Shown here: piece by piece, positions 13,106-25,500 of the stretch
Numbering within the stretch: the stretch's first letter is position 1
How the letters are laid out: each line of letters opens with the position of its first letter
Source: Malurus cyaneus samueli
Taxonomy: Eukaryota; Chordata; Aves; Passeriformes; Maluridae
Length of the DNA: 64,000 nt
NCBI GenBank assembly: GCA_009741485.1
Contig: CM019236.1
Coordinates: forward strand, 41,158,093 to 41,222,092
Reading direction: 5' to 3'
Notes under the pieces: model-generated
Seen by the model: only the letters and a program-made list of their open reading frames with translations
Databases searched by the model: none
What the model was told of the DNA's origin: nothing
Program-made: the position numbers and the translations under genes

Positions 13106-15796
13106 GATAATAATCCATTTTGGCTCCTATCCAAGTTGATTCACCTTTCCTTCTGCACTGCACGAGGGAAACACTCAATATCCAGTTTTTTAGAAAAAGA
13201 ACAGAATATCTGAGTCATAAATTGCTAGACACCGAAGATGCAATAGTCTTTTCAGACCAAGTAGTAATAATTGTATGTATGTTTTATCACTTTTCAGAAT
13301 ACTTATTTCTCCATAAGACACATATATTTATTTAAAAAACTTTATTCAACAGTCAAAAAAGCCCATAAGGGCATCACAACTTACAAGACTCCAGGCTTGA
13401 GATACTCACAATTTAAAATCAGCTGTTTTTAAAAAAGGGGCCAAATACTTTTTTCCCTTCATAACTGTATGTAATTTAGACCATTTTCAGAATCATGTAA
13501 TAAACCTTTCCATTGTTCAAAATTCCTATAAAAATATGTATATTATATTTGTGCAAAAAACAGTGTGGACTTTTTTTTCCCCTAAGCCATCTTGCTTTTT
13601 CTTTTTTTAATGCTTTCCACCTTTTTTAATTTTTGTCTTCAAATAAGTCCTTTTTTTAGATATAAATAAAGGAGCATGAGATTTCTCACCACAACTCTTT
13701 CGAAAGTCAGCCTTTTGCAGTGGCATTTTAACATTTATATAAACTTCTATCCAATACAAAAGATTTTTGGGAAAATATCTTGAATAATTAAAAAAAGGGT
13801 ATTTCCACTAGAAGCAAAGTCACATTTTCTTATAATAAGACAGAATTTTTCACCTAGGATACATACTTTAGGATGTATGAGGAAGACAACAGAAGAATGC
13901 TGAGGAAGACAACACTTCCAAAATCTACTGTGTTATGAACTCAGTATTAAGCATGAAGTATACACAAAGTTGACAGGTAATCTCTAAAGAATATAAAAGA
14001 ATTGCAGAGTGTTCTAGGCTTATAAAAGAGCTGAAGACTAGAATAAGAGAAAATGTATGTGACGACTGCTGAAATTCAAATAATGTCTTTCTAGAGCTGT
14101 GTATAACAACACTGCTGTAAGTATATGATATTAGGGGATACGAATGACACCATAACACCTTGGCAGGTGATGGAAGCTCAGGAAAGTGACTCCTGCCACA
14201 TGTAAATCAAAACTCCAAAAACACTGAGAAACACCATCCTAATAAGGAGGGTAGATTAAAGCCTAAGACTCATGATTTCTTGCACAGAACATTTTCATAA
14301 ATAAAAAATAGTCACCCCAGTTCTTCACCCTTTGATTTATTGAATCACAACATGAAGATGAGTAATTTACAGTTTATTGGAGCCAGGTTAGCAAATGGAA
14401 GGTATGTTGGCAGGTCTCCCAAAATACACATGAGTAGTTAATGAAACTACACTGTTATATACTGCCATATTTCCAGATGAACTGATACCTTTACAGTCTA
14501 ATTTAATCCAATTTGCAGCTATCCTTCATCCTATTTTTTTTTATCTCAATGTACAAAACTCCAGCCAGAAACATGTAAAATAAGTTGATTTTGTCCACAT
14601 ACTCTTGAAATATCCTTTGGAACAAGGAATGAAGAACTGCCAATGCACGAATGAAGTAGAAATAACCTTGAAATAATTTCACAATGTGCACATTGTCCTC
14701 TCCTCTCAAATCAATGGGGTTTTAGGACCCAGTGAGAGCATGATAGAGTGTTTGTGCAGAAAAGAAAGACACCAAGCAAGGCTTACTTGAAAGTAAGCTT
14801 GGGGAAATGATCATCTTTGCAAAAACTGATGGGGTTGAGAGGGGAACAGTATTTGAATGTTTTATTTTTATTCCAAAGCAGACCTAAGCTCTTCTACAGC
14901 AAACTCTCAATGCTCTGCTGTGCTTTTCAGTGAAACATTGCTCAAAGACAATGGAAGATTCTAGAGAAGAGGATGACTAATATGCCTGGTACTTCTAAAG
15001 CGGCTTTTACTTTGGGTATTATTAGAGCCCATTATCTCCATGACTATTTTGAGTCAATTCTAAAATAAGAAAATGTTTTAAAATTTTTTTAAAGATGTTG
15101 ATTTGATGGAAGGGCTGAAGAAATGCTTCTAACGGTCTCATCAGTATACCCAAACTTTGAAATAGAACTGTCCAGTGTTTTTTTGTAACAAAACCTGTTA
15201 CCTTACTATGACACAGAAACTCATGGGCTAACATGCCAACTATTTTTGTTTGTATGGAGAATGTTGTACCCACATTAAAACAAAAAAGAGGGGAGCACAA
15301 TGAGGCCATTTCCAAACCAGACAGGCTGGAACTAACAACTGATTCTGGACCATGACTTGTTTAAGTGAATTGCTTACAACACGGGGTTCTTTTTTTCCTT
15401 TTTCTTTTTGAAGGAAATACACAATTCTTGTGATGTAGAAATATTTGAGATGTGATTAATTACTTCCTCAGACAGGTATTGCCTGTGGCTCTGCAAAAGA
15501 AGGAAATAACTGGAACTCCTTTCTCAGCAGGAATTTAACCAAGCATTGTTACATGAAAAAAAAAGAAAAATTCTTATATGTCCATAGCCTTAAAAGCTCA
15601 GACATAATAGAAGAGACAAGTGGGACCAACTTCCCAAGCAAACAAGCCTATCAGATGCAGTTAAACATGGCCCTTTTTCATCAAAAATAGTGTGCACTTG
15701 AGTGGGAATAAAACAACTGGTAGTATAGAGTCCTACTGACAAAAATTACTATTACTGAAATTTATACTTGTAATAGACGGCAAATTCTAAATATCT

Positions 15797-15830
15797 AAAA
15801 TATTTCAGCACCTAAAATATTTCAGCAAGT
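15797..15830. repeat. Short direct duplication
   Basis: The 16-bp string CTAAAATATTTCAGCA occurs twice in near-tandem within this interval. It is a small slippage duplication with no evident function. Confidence 0.7.
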
Positions 15831-16784
15831 GGCAAAGAGTTGATAAAGGAAGTATACCAGGTCTTCTACCCAAGTAGGAGGGACTTAAATCTCACACCGA
15901 CTAATCAGTAGCAATGTGGTTACAACATGCAAACAGAAACACATCCTTTTTTCCTTTTTTAATGACTTATTTTCAACATTTAAAGGGAAGTTCTGTAAAA
16001 AAAAACCTTCTAATATGCATTGTCAGGGGAAGAAATCTAGCTAATGTTCAGGAGGATTAGATGACAAAAAGGATTAGATGACATGGGAAATCTATGAGAA
16101 GAGACGCTATATTCCAAAGAGCCTTCAAAATTAATGTTCCTCTGAAACCACAAGAATACCTGGGCAACACCACAGAGCTCTGCAGATTTCAAAACAGGCT
16201 TGTCTAATGAGACTGACATGATTATTTGATACTTTGCATGAGTTGACTACAACAGTGCATCCATGAAAGGAAAATCACAAGTGAGAAAACATGGTTCTTC
16301 AGATAGAATACTGAAAATGTTCTGCTTTAGAATGTTGCAACAAATTGCAACTGGAAGCATAATTTGCAGTAAATACATGCATCTTGAAACCCAAGAACAG
16401 CATTTGGATCTATAGTGTTAAGTGGTAAAGTGTCATAAAATATATGTTAACTAACAAATTACTGGAAATTCTGACACTACAGTCGGTTTAAAAAACCAAA
16501 GCAGGAAATCAAATATGCTGGGAATATAGCCCTCTATGTCTGGATCAAGAACCCTTCGATGTGGGGGCACTGAAAATGCTTAAAAATTCATTTTTCTAGA
16601 CACCTTTAACCTTGTTGTCCCTGCTTGGAATCAGAAGAGTTGAGTCACACAAGGTTGCCTTCCTTACAGACTTGTATTAATCGACAAATTCAGAAAGCAT
16701 ACAATAGCAGGATTCTGCTGGTCCTTTCTGAAGAGTATTTATACTTAAGCAGGGTAAAGAAAAAGAAATTACAAGTAATTTTAC

Positions 16785-16862
16785 CTTTAGGTGTTGGAAT
16801 TGGTCTCTCAAGTCCATCCACATGGCCTAAGGGATCATTTGAATCTGGAATTTCCATTTCAC
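16785..16862 (-). CDS. ROR2: ROR2 exon 2, acidic N-terminal linker
   Basis: This 78-nt exon was identified by homology and splice phase, because it is too short to stand out as an ORF. Spliced to its neighbours it reads GEMEIPDSNDPLGHVDGLER followed by PIPTPKG. Human ROR2 has [20 protein letters not shown] followed by PIPTLKG, with the same 25 complete codons. It encodes the mature N-terminus between signal peptide and Ig domain, which is acidic and probably flexible. The acceptor is a T-rich tract ending CTTTGTAG (rc of 16863-16870) and the donor is GTAAAA (rc of 16779-16784), which is weak at +5 and +6. Both phases are 1, so CCT-AAA-G joins GT-TAC of exon 3 to make Gly-Tyr. About a third of residues differ from human, far more than in the Ig exon. 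Confidence 0.95.
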
Positions 16863-19843
16863 CTACAAAGAAAAAATGATTTTTTTGAATTGGGGTGTTT
16901 AGGTGTTAATCTTTCTGTTAAACATCACTATAACAGAGAGTTTAGCAAACTCAATCAGTCCCTATCCTGCTTCCAGAGCAGCACACAGGAAACACAGCAT
17001 AAAGGAAACCCATATCAGCACGGTCAGGATTTATCCACTGCGGATGAGATAGCTCTGCAACAATTACTTTGTGGAGTATGTCATATTTGGCAAAATAGAC
17101 AGCATTAAAAACTAATTTCCAGTTCTTACCAAAATAAAATGCAAGCATTTCCTGGTGGAAAGCTGGGTTAGCAAATTAAGCAGTACCTGACATAGCCTTG
17201 ACAGTCTCAGTTACAAAACGGCATAAATTTGCTTTTAAATTTACATTATGGTAATTCAGATTTTATCTCCAGAGGTCAGACTCATCACTGCTGCTGACTT
17301 ACTTATCCTATTCTGAGCCTCATCCCTAAAACATATCTTCAGGAATGAAAATGCAATAACTGTTATCCAAGGATTTCAAAGTGTGAGGAAATGGACAGAC
17401 ACCTTTTGTGTGCCCTCCTTTTTTGTGTCTAACATATCAGAACAAGCTAGCAGACTGCAGGCAGTACTTTGAAGTTCATTTGCGTTTACAGGTCTTGCAA
17501 AACTCCAACCATTATAAAATAGGAGCTCACCTAGTTTGCTCTCTCCTTCAAGAATACTAGGTAAGGAACTAGAACTGAACTTCTAATTCAGATAAAGGTA
17601 TAGACGAGCTGTAAGTAAAACAACTTCTAAAATGACACCCCCTATTTTTTTTTTTTACATTTTCTAAATCATATTTAATCATCCAAATTCTGTACAACCT
17701 TAGCACATGACCAAGAATATATAAATTTAAGATCATCAAGGTCTAAAGTGAAAGATCTGGGGTTTATTGTAAACCTGTTAGGGGTGTCCAGGGTATTTTT
17801 TTGGATGAAATGAAGCTAGAGAAAAGGCTCTCCCTCTTCCTTTTGTCCTTTTTTCAGACTAATCCTACAATAGTACTCTGATTGGAAGTCACACTGAAGA
17901 AACACAAGTGTATTACACTACATTATGAAAGAAGAAAATAATCTTTTGTTTTTTTTTCTTTATGCTTTACTATTTTTTTGAGGACAGATTTAGCTGATGT
18001 AGACATTCTAACAACAGGAAGGGTCTGAAAGTATTTCTTTTGTCACTCCCTTCATCTCTCCCTTTACTTCCCATTGCTAAGTTACTTTTCCTGGGCAGGT
18101 AGCGTCAGCTTCACTTCGGTTTGTATGTTCATTCCCAGAACCCCAATGGAGTGATGGCGAAGGTGGGGTTGTTCCTTAGTAACACACTCTTTCACTTGGA
18201 ACAGCTGAGGCTTGGGCAGAGATCTCTGCATCTTCCACACTCCTAGATGGCCAATATGGAAACCATAAGACATATTGATCTGCAAGACTGGAAGGAGAAA
18301 CTGAGGATGCATGGCCAAGCCTGGCATTGCCAAGTCTTCCAGAGTGTGTGTTACATACCCTGGGGCATGGTACTGACCTAGCGCCTGACTTCAGAGAATA
18401 AACTGTACAGGGCTTGTTGTCTTGTTTGATTCAGTGTGAAGTGGTGAATGCATGACAGGCCTAATTTTGCTCAAATTTACATCAGCATAGATCATATCTT
18501 GTCCTTCTTACAGGGCAACAAGAAGTTCACCTCTGTCACGTGCTCTTAGGCTTGAACTTCTTGCCTCACACAGGGTTTAAAGGGGCAGGAGCACAAGGAA
18601 AAATTCCTGTGGCCAATGGAAGACAAATCAAGATGAGACAACCAAAAAAAACAAGGGTTGGAAAACATCTAGTTTTTTTGTCACAAGTACCAGTACATAT
18701 CTTACTCTGATATAATAATTCACACACAGCATCCAAGGAATGGAACATATTAAAACCCATGTCTTGAGGACACTTGTTGCTTAAACCAGATTCCAGACCA
18801 GGATGCCTGAGATCCGAGTGGTAACTTTTGGTTTAATCACATGTCACTTAAAATAGTTGTTTCTACATTCTTCAGTAATCTCATGGGAATTACAACAAGA
18901 AGAAGAAATTAGAATTCAGATAAACGAGAAGAAGTTCTCCTCTCTCAATCTCCTTCCCAGACCCATCCTAATTAATTTTTTTTTTTTTTTAGTTTTTCAA
19001 AACAAACGTGGAAAGAAACCAAAGCATTTGCTATTTTGAAAAAGTTTCGATGACAGTTTTATGTGACTCATTCTCACACTTGGTATGCTTCTGTCTTGGT
19101 AGGCTTCTTTCCTTGCAGAAAACAATTACAAACCATAGATGCCACCTGCCATCAAAATCTCCAGAACTAAGCAAAGTCAAAATTAAAATCCTTAGTGTAC
19201 TTTGCAAATTTTAAATACAAATTAGATCTGTGACTTAAACTAGCCTTTATGAAAGAAATACGCATATTTTCTGTAATCTGCAAAATTCCACTCCAACCAC
19301 ATTTACGACAAATTGCAAGCTTTAATTCTAAAGTTTCTATACCACAACTTAACACACCAAAAAGTTACTATCAATTTGGAAAATTAAGTTTTTAACACTA
19401 TGAAGACAACCAGAAAATTACTATAACAAAATAAAACCTTATGCTCTTGTCCTAAAGAGAATTTAAAAATTCTAAAGTTAAGAACTTGAGGGAAAAAGCT
19501 GTGTAGTTATATTGAATATTATTTCCAGTGCTTTCTGACTTTACATTAATAACATAGTCTATTTTCCTGCTAGGAGTGAAACCACTGTGTTTACCTCTGC
19601 AGCTAATAATTCTTGTCATTATTTTTTTTCCAATTTTCCAAATTCCAAATTTTCTGTAGAGATGCTCCCTGATCACATCCCATCACCAACTCTCTGCAGT
19701 CTTATTCTGGTCTGAAGGCTCCTACACAACTCTGTTCCTGTCTGCTCCCAATTTTTACCTTATGTCCCTTTTCTCACTTTGTTTAAACATTATTTCCATA
19801 AGGGTATCCCATTTTTATTTTTTTCTTCCTATTTTCGGTATCT

Positions 19844-19891
19844 TTTTCTATAAGAATATCTACCTACTTTTCTATAAGAATATCTACCTGC
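19844..19891. repeat. 24-bp tandem duplication
   Basis: The 24-bp unit TTTTCTATAAGAATATCTAC plus CTAC at 19844 is repeated at 19868, with one change at its end. It is a slippage duplication in intron 1. Confidence 0.8.
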
Positions 19892-20224
19892 TGCCTGAAG
19901 GAGAAAAAAAATCCACAAACTAATTTAAGGTGTCCAACTTTCACAGCTAGTTTTTATCAGTAAAAGGCTAGTGTAGGAAAAGCACTCAAGTTCATTAAAC
20001 TGGTTTTAGATGTTGCAAAGATATCATTAACTTTTTTTTTTTAATCTATAACAAATATGCTAATTTTCATATGCTAAGGCAAGAGGTAGATTTGCAAAAC
20101 ACAAAGCTGGAAGAGCAACAGCAATCCGCTGTGTGGCTGTTATTAAGAATTGGTAAGAAAACAAATGCTCAATATTTGAACCTTACATGATATTACCAAC
20201 TCACTCTGGCACTAAGTATGCTCT

Positions 20225-20640
20225 CATACATTGAGAACATTGAACATTGCATGCTGTTGAGGCTCTCTCACATTAAAAAGGGTACAGAAGAGCTGGAAGA
20301 TTTTCAGAGAAGTACAGTGAGAATATTTACTTATAGGTTAGGTTTTGTACTACTGCTAAGATTTGTCACTGAGAAGGAGACAGCTGAGTACAGAGACAGT
20401 AAAGTTCTGTGGAGTCATGAGAATCTGTGGAGTGGATGGACCAATCTCTTGCTAAAAATGGCAGTTTTAGGAGAAATAACAATCAGTTTCAAAACAAAGA
20501 TAAAAAAGGCAAAGTTTTCTCAGAGGAGATGTAGTTAGACTGACTGCAGAGTTCACATGAGCTACAGGTGAGACTGGGCAAGTTCATCGAGACCTAACTT
20601 ATCTCACAGAAATCTTATGTGGGTATGGAAACTCTGAGTT
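20225..20640 (+). mobile_element. Degenerate CR1/L3-like relic
   Basis: The segment 'cattaaaaagggtacagaag' followed by 'agctggaagattttcagaga' matches the CR1-clade 3' region phrase 'agatgtagaagagctggaaa' plus 'aggttcagagaagggcaac'. The flanking sequence has no clear further match and there is no tail. The limits are approximate and the family is uncertain. Confidence 0.35.
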
Positions 20641-22484
20641 AAAAACGGTTGGAGGTTGGGTCAATATCCAATACAGAGTAGTACTGTGTACCTAGATCTC
20701 TTCTTACACTTTTACTTTAGCATTTCCACTTTTGCTGCCATCAGAAACAAGAGACAGCACAGATCTCTCATCTGCACCTGTGTGGTTATTCTCACACTTT
20801 TCACATTTCACTAGCACGTGTTCTCTCCATAGACATTAACAGGATCACAGCTTGTTTCCCAAGACACACTTCTTCAGTTTCCATTTGCAGTGGGAGTGTA
20901 AGGTAGAGGAGATGGTGAGTGCCCTGTCCTCCTTGCACATTGCATGACCAGACAAGACTCTAACAGAACCAGAACTCAGCCTAAATGCCCAGGCCAGAAT
21001 GGGACAAGATATGTGCCACATGTCAGATACTAAGGAATACCTCTCTTTTCAGGGAACATACAGTCCAGTAAAATGCAGATGCTGTAAATAGTAATTCTAA
21101 ACTGCTCACCCACACAAAAATGATTGCTTAACTTTTCAAGGCAGTAAAACAAGCTATTTCAACTTCCAGGAAACCCCACTCCAAAAGAAAACCCATATTA
21201 AAAATAAGCCTAATAATCTGTATTTTTTTATATACAAAACATATTCTGTTCCTCTGACTCGCTATCGCAAACTGCAGCAAAGAAACAGGTGATACAGAAA
21301 ATTCTTTTTCCACTTATGTGTAAATGATTATCACATAATTTTTAATCTCCCTTCTGAAAATATGAGGAAGACGTTTATTACTGACAAGGTACAACACAGG
21401 CAGCCCCACTGCTCTGTTTTAGGCATCAACGACCAACAAAATACCAAAGCAAATGTCCAGTGCTATTCAGACAGGAAAGCCCTTTTACACTTTTGAAAAC
21501 TAAGTTGCCCTGTTGATCACAGCATCAACTCACAGGGGATGCACCACTCATCATAAAAGAGCTGATTTTTTTTCCTCTGAAATGGTTATGAGTTCACAGA
21601 TCATTCATTGCTTGAGAGGTAATTGCAATAAACAGATTCCAAAATGCTCTTTGGCATACATAGACATCAAAACAATGCATTAATCTTCACCAAAAATCTG
21701 GTCACAAAGAGAGTGTTACCATAATTGATACCAGGGTCAAAACAAGGACTCAACCTCACCCAGAAAGAGAAAAACAGGACTCAGGTATTTTCAACCAGTG
21801 GCCGATTTGATTTACAGCAGTCAAGGCTGGCTGATGCATACCAATGCAAGTTATTAAAACTGTCTTCATTATTTTGCAGAGCACAGATGAGATCTTAAAA
21901 GATGAGAAACTGCACAAACATTTCCTATTATTTATTAAAAAGGGCAAAAACAAAGGAGTGCCGGAGAATTAGAGAGAGCATACAGCTAACTTCAATTTCT
22001 GGAAAATAATGAAACAAAGAGGTTATTTTTAAGCATTTACGATAAAGCAGAGAGATGAGTAATAACTAAAATAGAATCCAACGCTGACTGGCTTACAGGG
22101 ATAGAATCAAACATAAGTCAGCAATCACAAGCTATTGCAAACAAGGCAGATTTCACACCAGGACACATGAACAGCAGTAATCCTCCTCGTCTGCTCAGGG
22201 CTAGCAAGGCCCTAGAGTGTTTCTCCAATTTTCTTATTCCATTTCAAGATGATGAAGGTAAAACTAAATATGATGACTAGCACCATAGTGGTAATCACAC
22301 AACATAGTCTACAAAACCTGATAAGGAAACAAAAAACATAATGACTGCCACGCCTGTTTGTTCTGAAGATTAGCCAGGACTGAGAACCAGTATTCTTCAA
22401 ACACAACAGGTCTCAGTGGAGAAATTTTCCAGCGTGGCAGTTTTGGCAACCATCTATTTCATATGATACTGCACAGCTCATAGA

Positions 22485-22547
22485 TGCTTCTCTCCCCCAG
22501 GAGAAACAGCACTTCTTAGGATCTTCCCTAGTCCTGTGATTCTGTGA
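22485..22547 (+). mobile_element. Short CR1 3' tail fragment
   Basis: 'cttaggatcttccctagtcc' followed by 'tgtgattctgtga' resembles the extreme 3' end of CR1, which usually runs 'gatcccttccagcc' and then the ATTCTGTG-type tail. Only about 60 bp is recognisable. Confidence 0.4.
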
Positions 22548-25500
22548 GGAAAACAACCATCCTTCTGCCATTGTGCTTTAAATCCCAAACTTACAAATAA
22601 ATCCTTCAACACTAAAATAACGCAGATCTACAATTAGGGAAACTGCAGATTTTGTTCTGACATTTCTTCCACTCATCAATAACCTGTTCTGTAGGTGAAA
22701 CTATTTTCAGATTAAACATCAATATGCAACCTTTGTTCCTGCAGCTGTAACCCTTTACTCAGGTTCTAACTTTCTTCCAAATAACAAAACTCCAAAACTC
22801 CTCTCTTCAGCCTAATACCTCTAATATTCGTTTCTTTTCTTCAACTTTGTTGACCTTCTGTCAATTACCAGCCTCTGGAGCTCCTAAACAAAGGGCCCAC
22901 TGTACCCTTTGATTCAGCTGCCAATCTGATTACTTTGGCTGGGGAGGCAGGCTGCTTGGGTTGCTGAATCAGGGCCTTTCATTGAAATTTCTCTTTTCCA
23001 ACATCTGCAGCCCCTGGCAACCAATTGCAGATGGGCTTGGCAGACCCGTAAAGGGTGGTAAATAGTCTACAAAAGATGCAGTTTGTAGCATAAAATCAGT
23101 GCACCCCTTTCATAGTGATGGCAGATTAGAACCTTCACGGCACACGTTTCTTAACTGCTGCAGCTTCACACAAAAATAGCCAAAGGTGGGGGGAATAACC
23201 TTCACTTTCTGCAGTTGCTTTACTGAGACAACTGTGAAATCTGCAAAACAGACACTTCTTAGCTTGTTATCAGCTCGCAAGCATATTTTCATAGGTTAGC
23301 ACTTTCACTAATTAAGTTTATTCTTTGGCCATCCAATTCTTCAAAATTGCTTTCAGCTAAATTCGTAGTAATAAGAAGTTCTTACCGACGAGACCATTAG
23401 AGAAGGAGGAACTTTTCTAGTCCTGCCTCTAATAATCAAAAATAAATTAAATGAGTATATAAGTAAAAAAAACACCAGCCTAAAACTCACAGAACCTTCA
23501 GAGAATGGTAGAAAATAAGACAAGAAACCTTAAAAAAAGCCAGGATTGATTATACAGAATACATTCCCACAATCATAAGCATTCCTTTTAAAGCAAACAT
23601 CTTGTTTCATTAGCATGGATTTTCCCCTGTATGAAGTTTTTTTTTTTGTTCACCTAATACTATATTGAAATGTTTCATTCAGTAATATGAGGAAAAAACA
23701 TCTGTTGCAATGAGGGAACTGCACTACAGGACAAAGGCAGATACAACAGGTTTATGAATTGTAGCAATGAAAAAAGTACCATTATTTGGATGAAAAATAT
23801 ATCATAATTTAAATAAAATTTTTTTTAAAATCCATAAATATTAAATCATTTTCATTGTGCACATTTGTCAAACCCATGTTAAAAGAGATTCAAAATTCTG
23901 TGTTGTGTCAATTAAATCCGTAAAGAAGGAATCTGCATATTGCAATAATCGCTTTTACTGTGAATGTTTGTTCACAGATTGATCCAGGATAAACTAGCAG
24001 TCTGTTTCAGAAAAATTGTTGTCAAGTACACGATGAAAAGAACACTTCATATATTTCACAATTTTCCTGCAAGAACAACTTCCTTTAACGAAATAATCCT
24101 TATTAACCTATCATCAAACCACTCTAAAACAAAGTAAAAAAGATAAGCTGCCCATCAGCACAGAACTACAGAGAAGGAATGATTCTTGATTTTCACACAG
24201 AGCAGTAGTGAGCCCTCAAAACTGAAAAAAGTGCACTGAAGACGCAGTTTATCTTCTCAGTCATCAGCCAGGCGCCTTAGCAAGCATGATGAAGTCAGTG
24301 TGAGAACAACAAAATCAGATAAGTCATTTAAAATATTATTAACAAGATTCAAACACAGACTTCAATGAATACCTTGATTTATCTCAACACCTCATACTGC
24401 TAAAGCATATTTTACATTAACCACACAGCTGCATTTTCAATTGCACTGCCAATCTTTATCCTTTCACTGCACAACTCTCATCATGAAGCCTAGCTATTAC
24501 ATAGCTTAGATTCTTCCTCCTGCAGCTCCTATCTGCTGCTTAAAGTGAGAGTTCAGAAACTCTAGTGAGACGAACCAAAGATAAAGATTTGTTCAGATTC
24601 CAATCACAGAAGAATCCTGTGATTAACAGCTGTCAAAACACTGCAGTGAAACAAACAGGACCCATGGAAAAGAAGATACTCATTTTAAATCAACGTTTTC
24701 AGTGTGCACCTAAATTTTGAGGGTGTTAAGATTTGGATTACAGATTATTCTATTAATTCACAGCCAAAACACTCTAAAGTTACAATAAAGTCCAGGTTTT
24801 CTTATTTCACAGTGCAAAGTAGAGAACATTTAACACAACACAGCCTGCATGATGAAGGAATATCCAAAACCTATTTTCAATTCTTAGGGCTTCCTGCAAA
24901 GTCCTGGCCAAGTCACCCTAGGCCAGATTAGGAAAGAATTTGATGTCAAAAGATGGAGACAGATGTCTACCAGGATATTCAAAAGCATGTGGGCACCTGA
25001 ATCTCATGTCTGCAGTAAATATCCCTTAATCTTTTGTACCTCAGTTGCCCAGAGGCTGAGAGGGGAAAAGGTTAGCTCCCTGATGTGGTTCCCAGTACAG
25101 CTGCATGAGTGTTTGAGTCAGCACAAAGAGGGCAGCATGGAAGTAAGAAACTAAAACAGGGAAAAGCTGAAAGAGAGCTTTTGGATGACTGTGGTGATTT
25201 GTATCACTACAACTGATCACAGAATTCCAGATAAACCTGTGACAGAGAAACTCCACAGTCACCCAGATTTTTTTCTTTTGCTCTTAGTCAAGAAAAGCAA
25301 AAACATAAAGTACTATATGCAAACAAATTAAATTGTAATTATTCTACTTAAACTGTTCTGAATGTTTAATAAGTAAGAACTAACTTCATGATATTTACAG
25401 TGAAAAAATACCTGAGGCTTTCTAAGCCACAAATGTGTTTCAATGTAATTTTTAATTTACCAGAAATGGAATTAAGTCTACTAGCTATCAAAAATACAGC

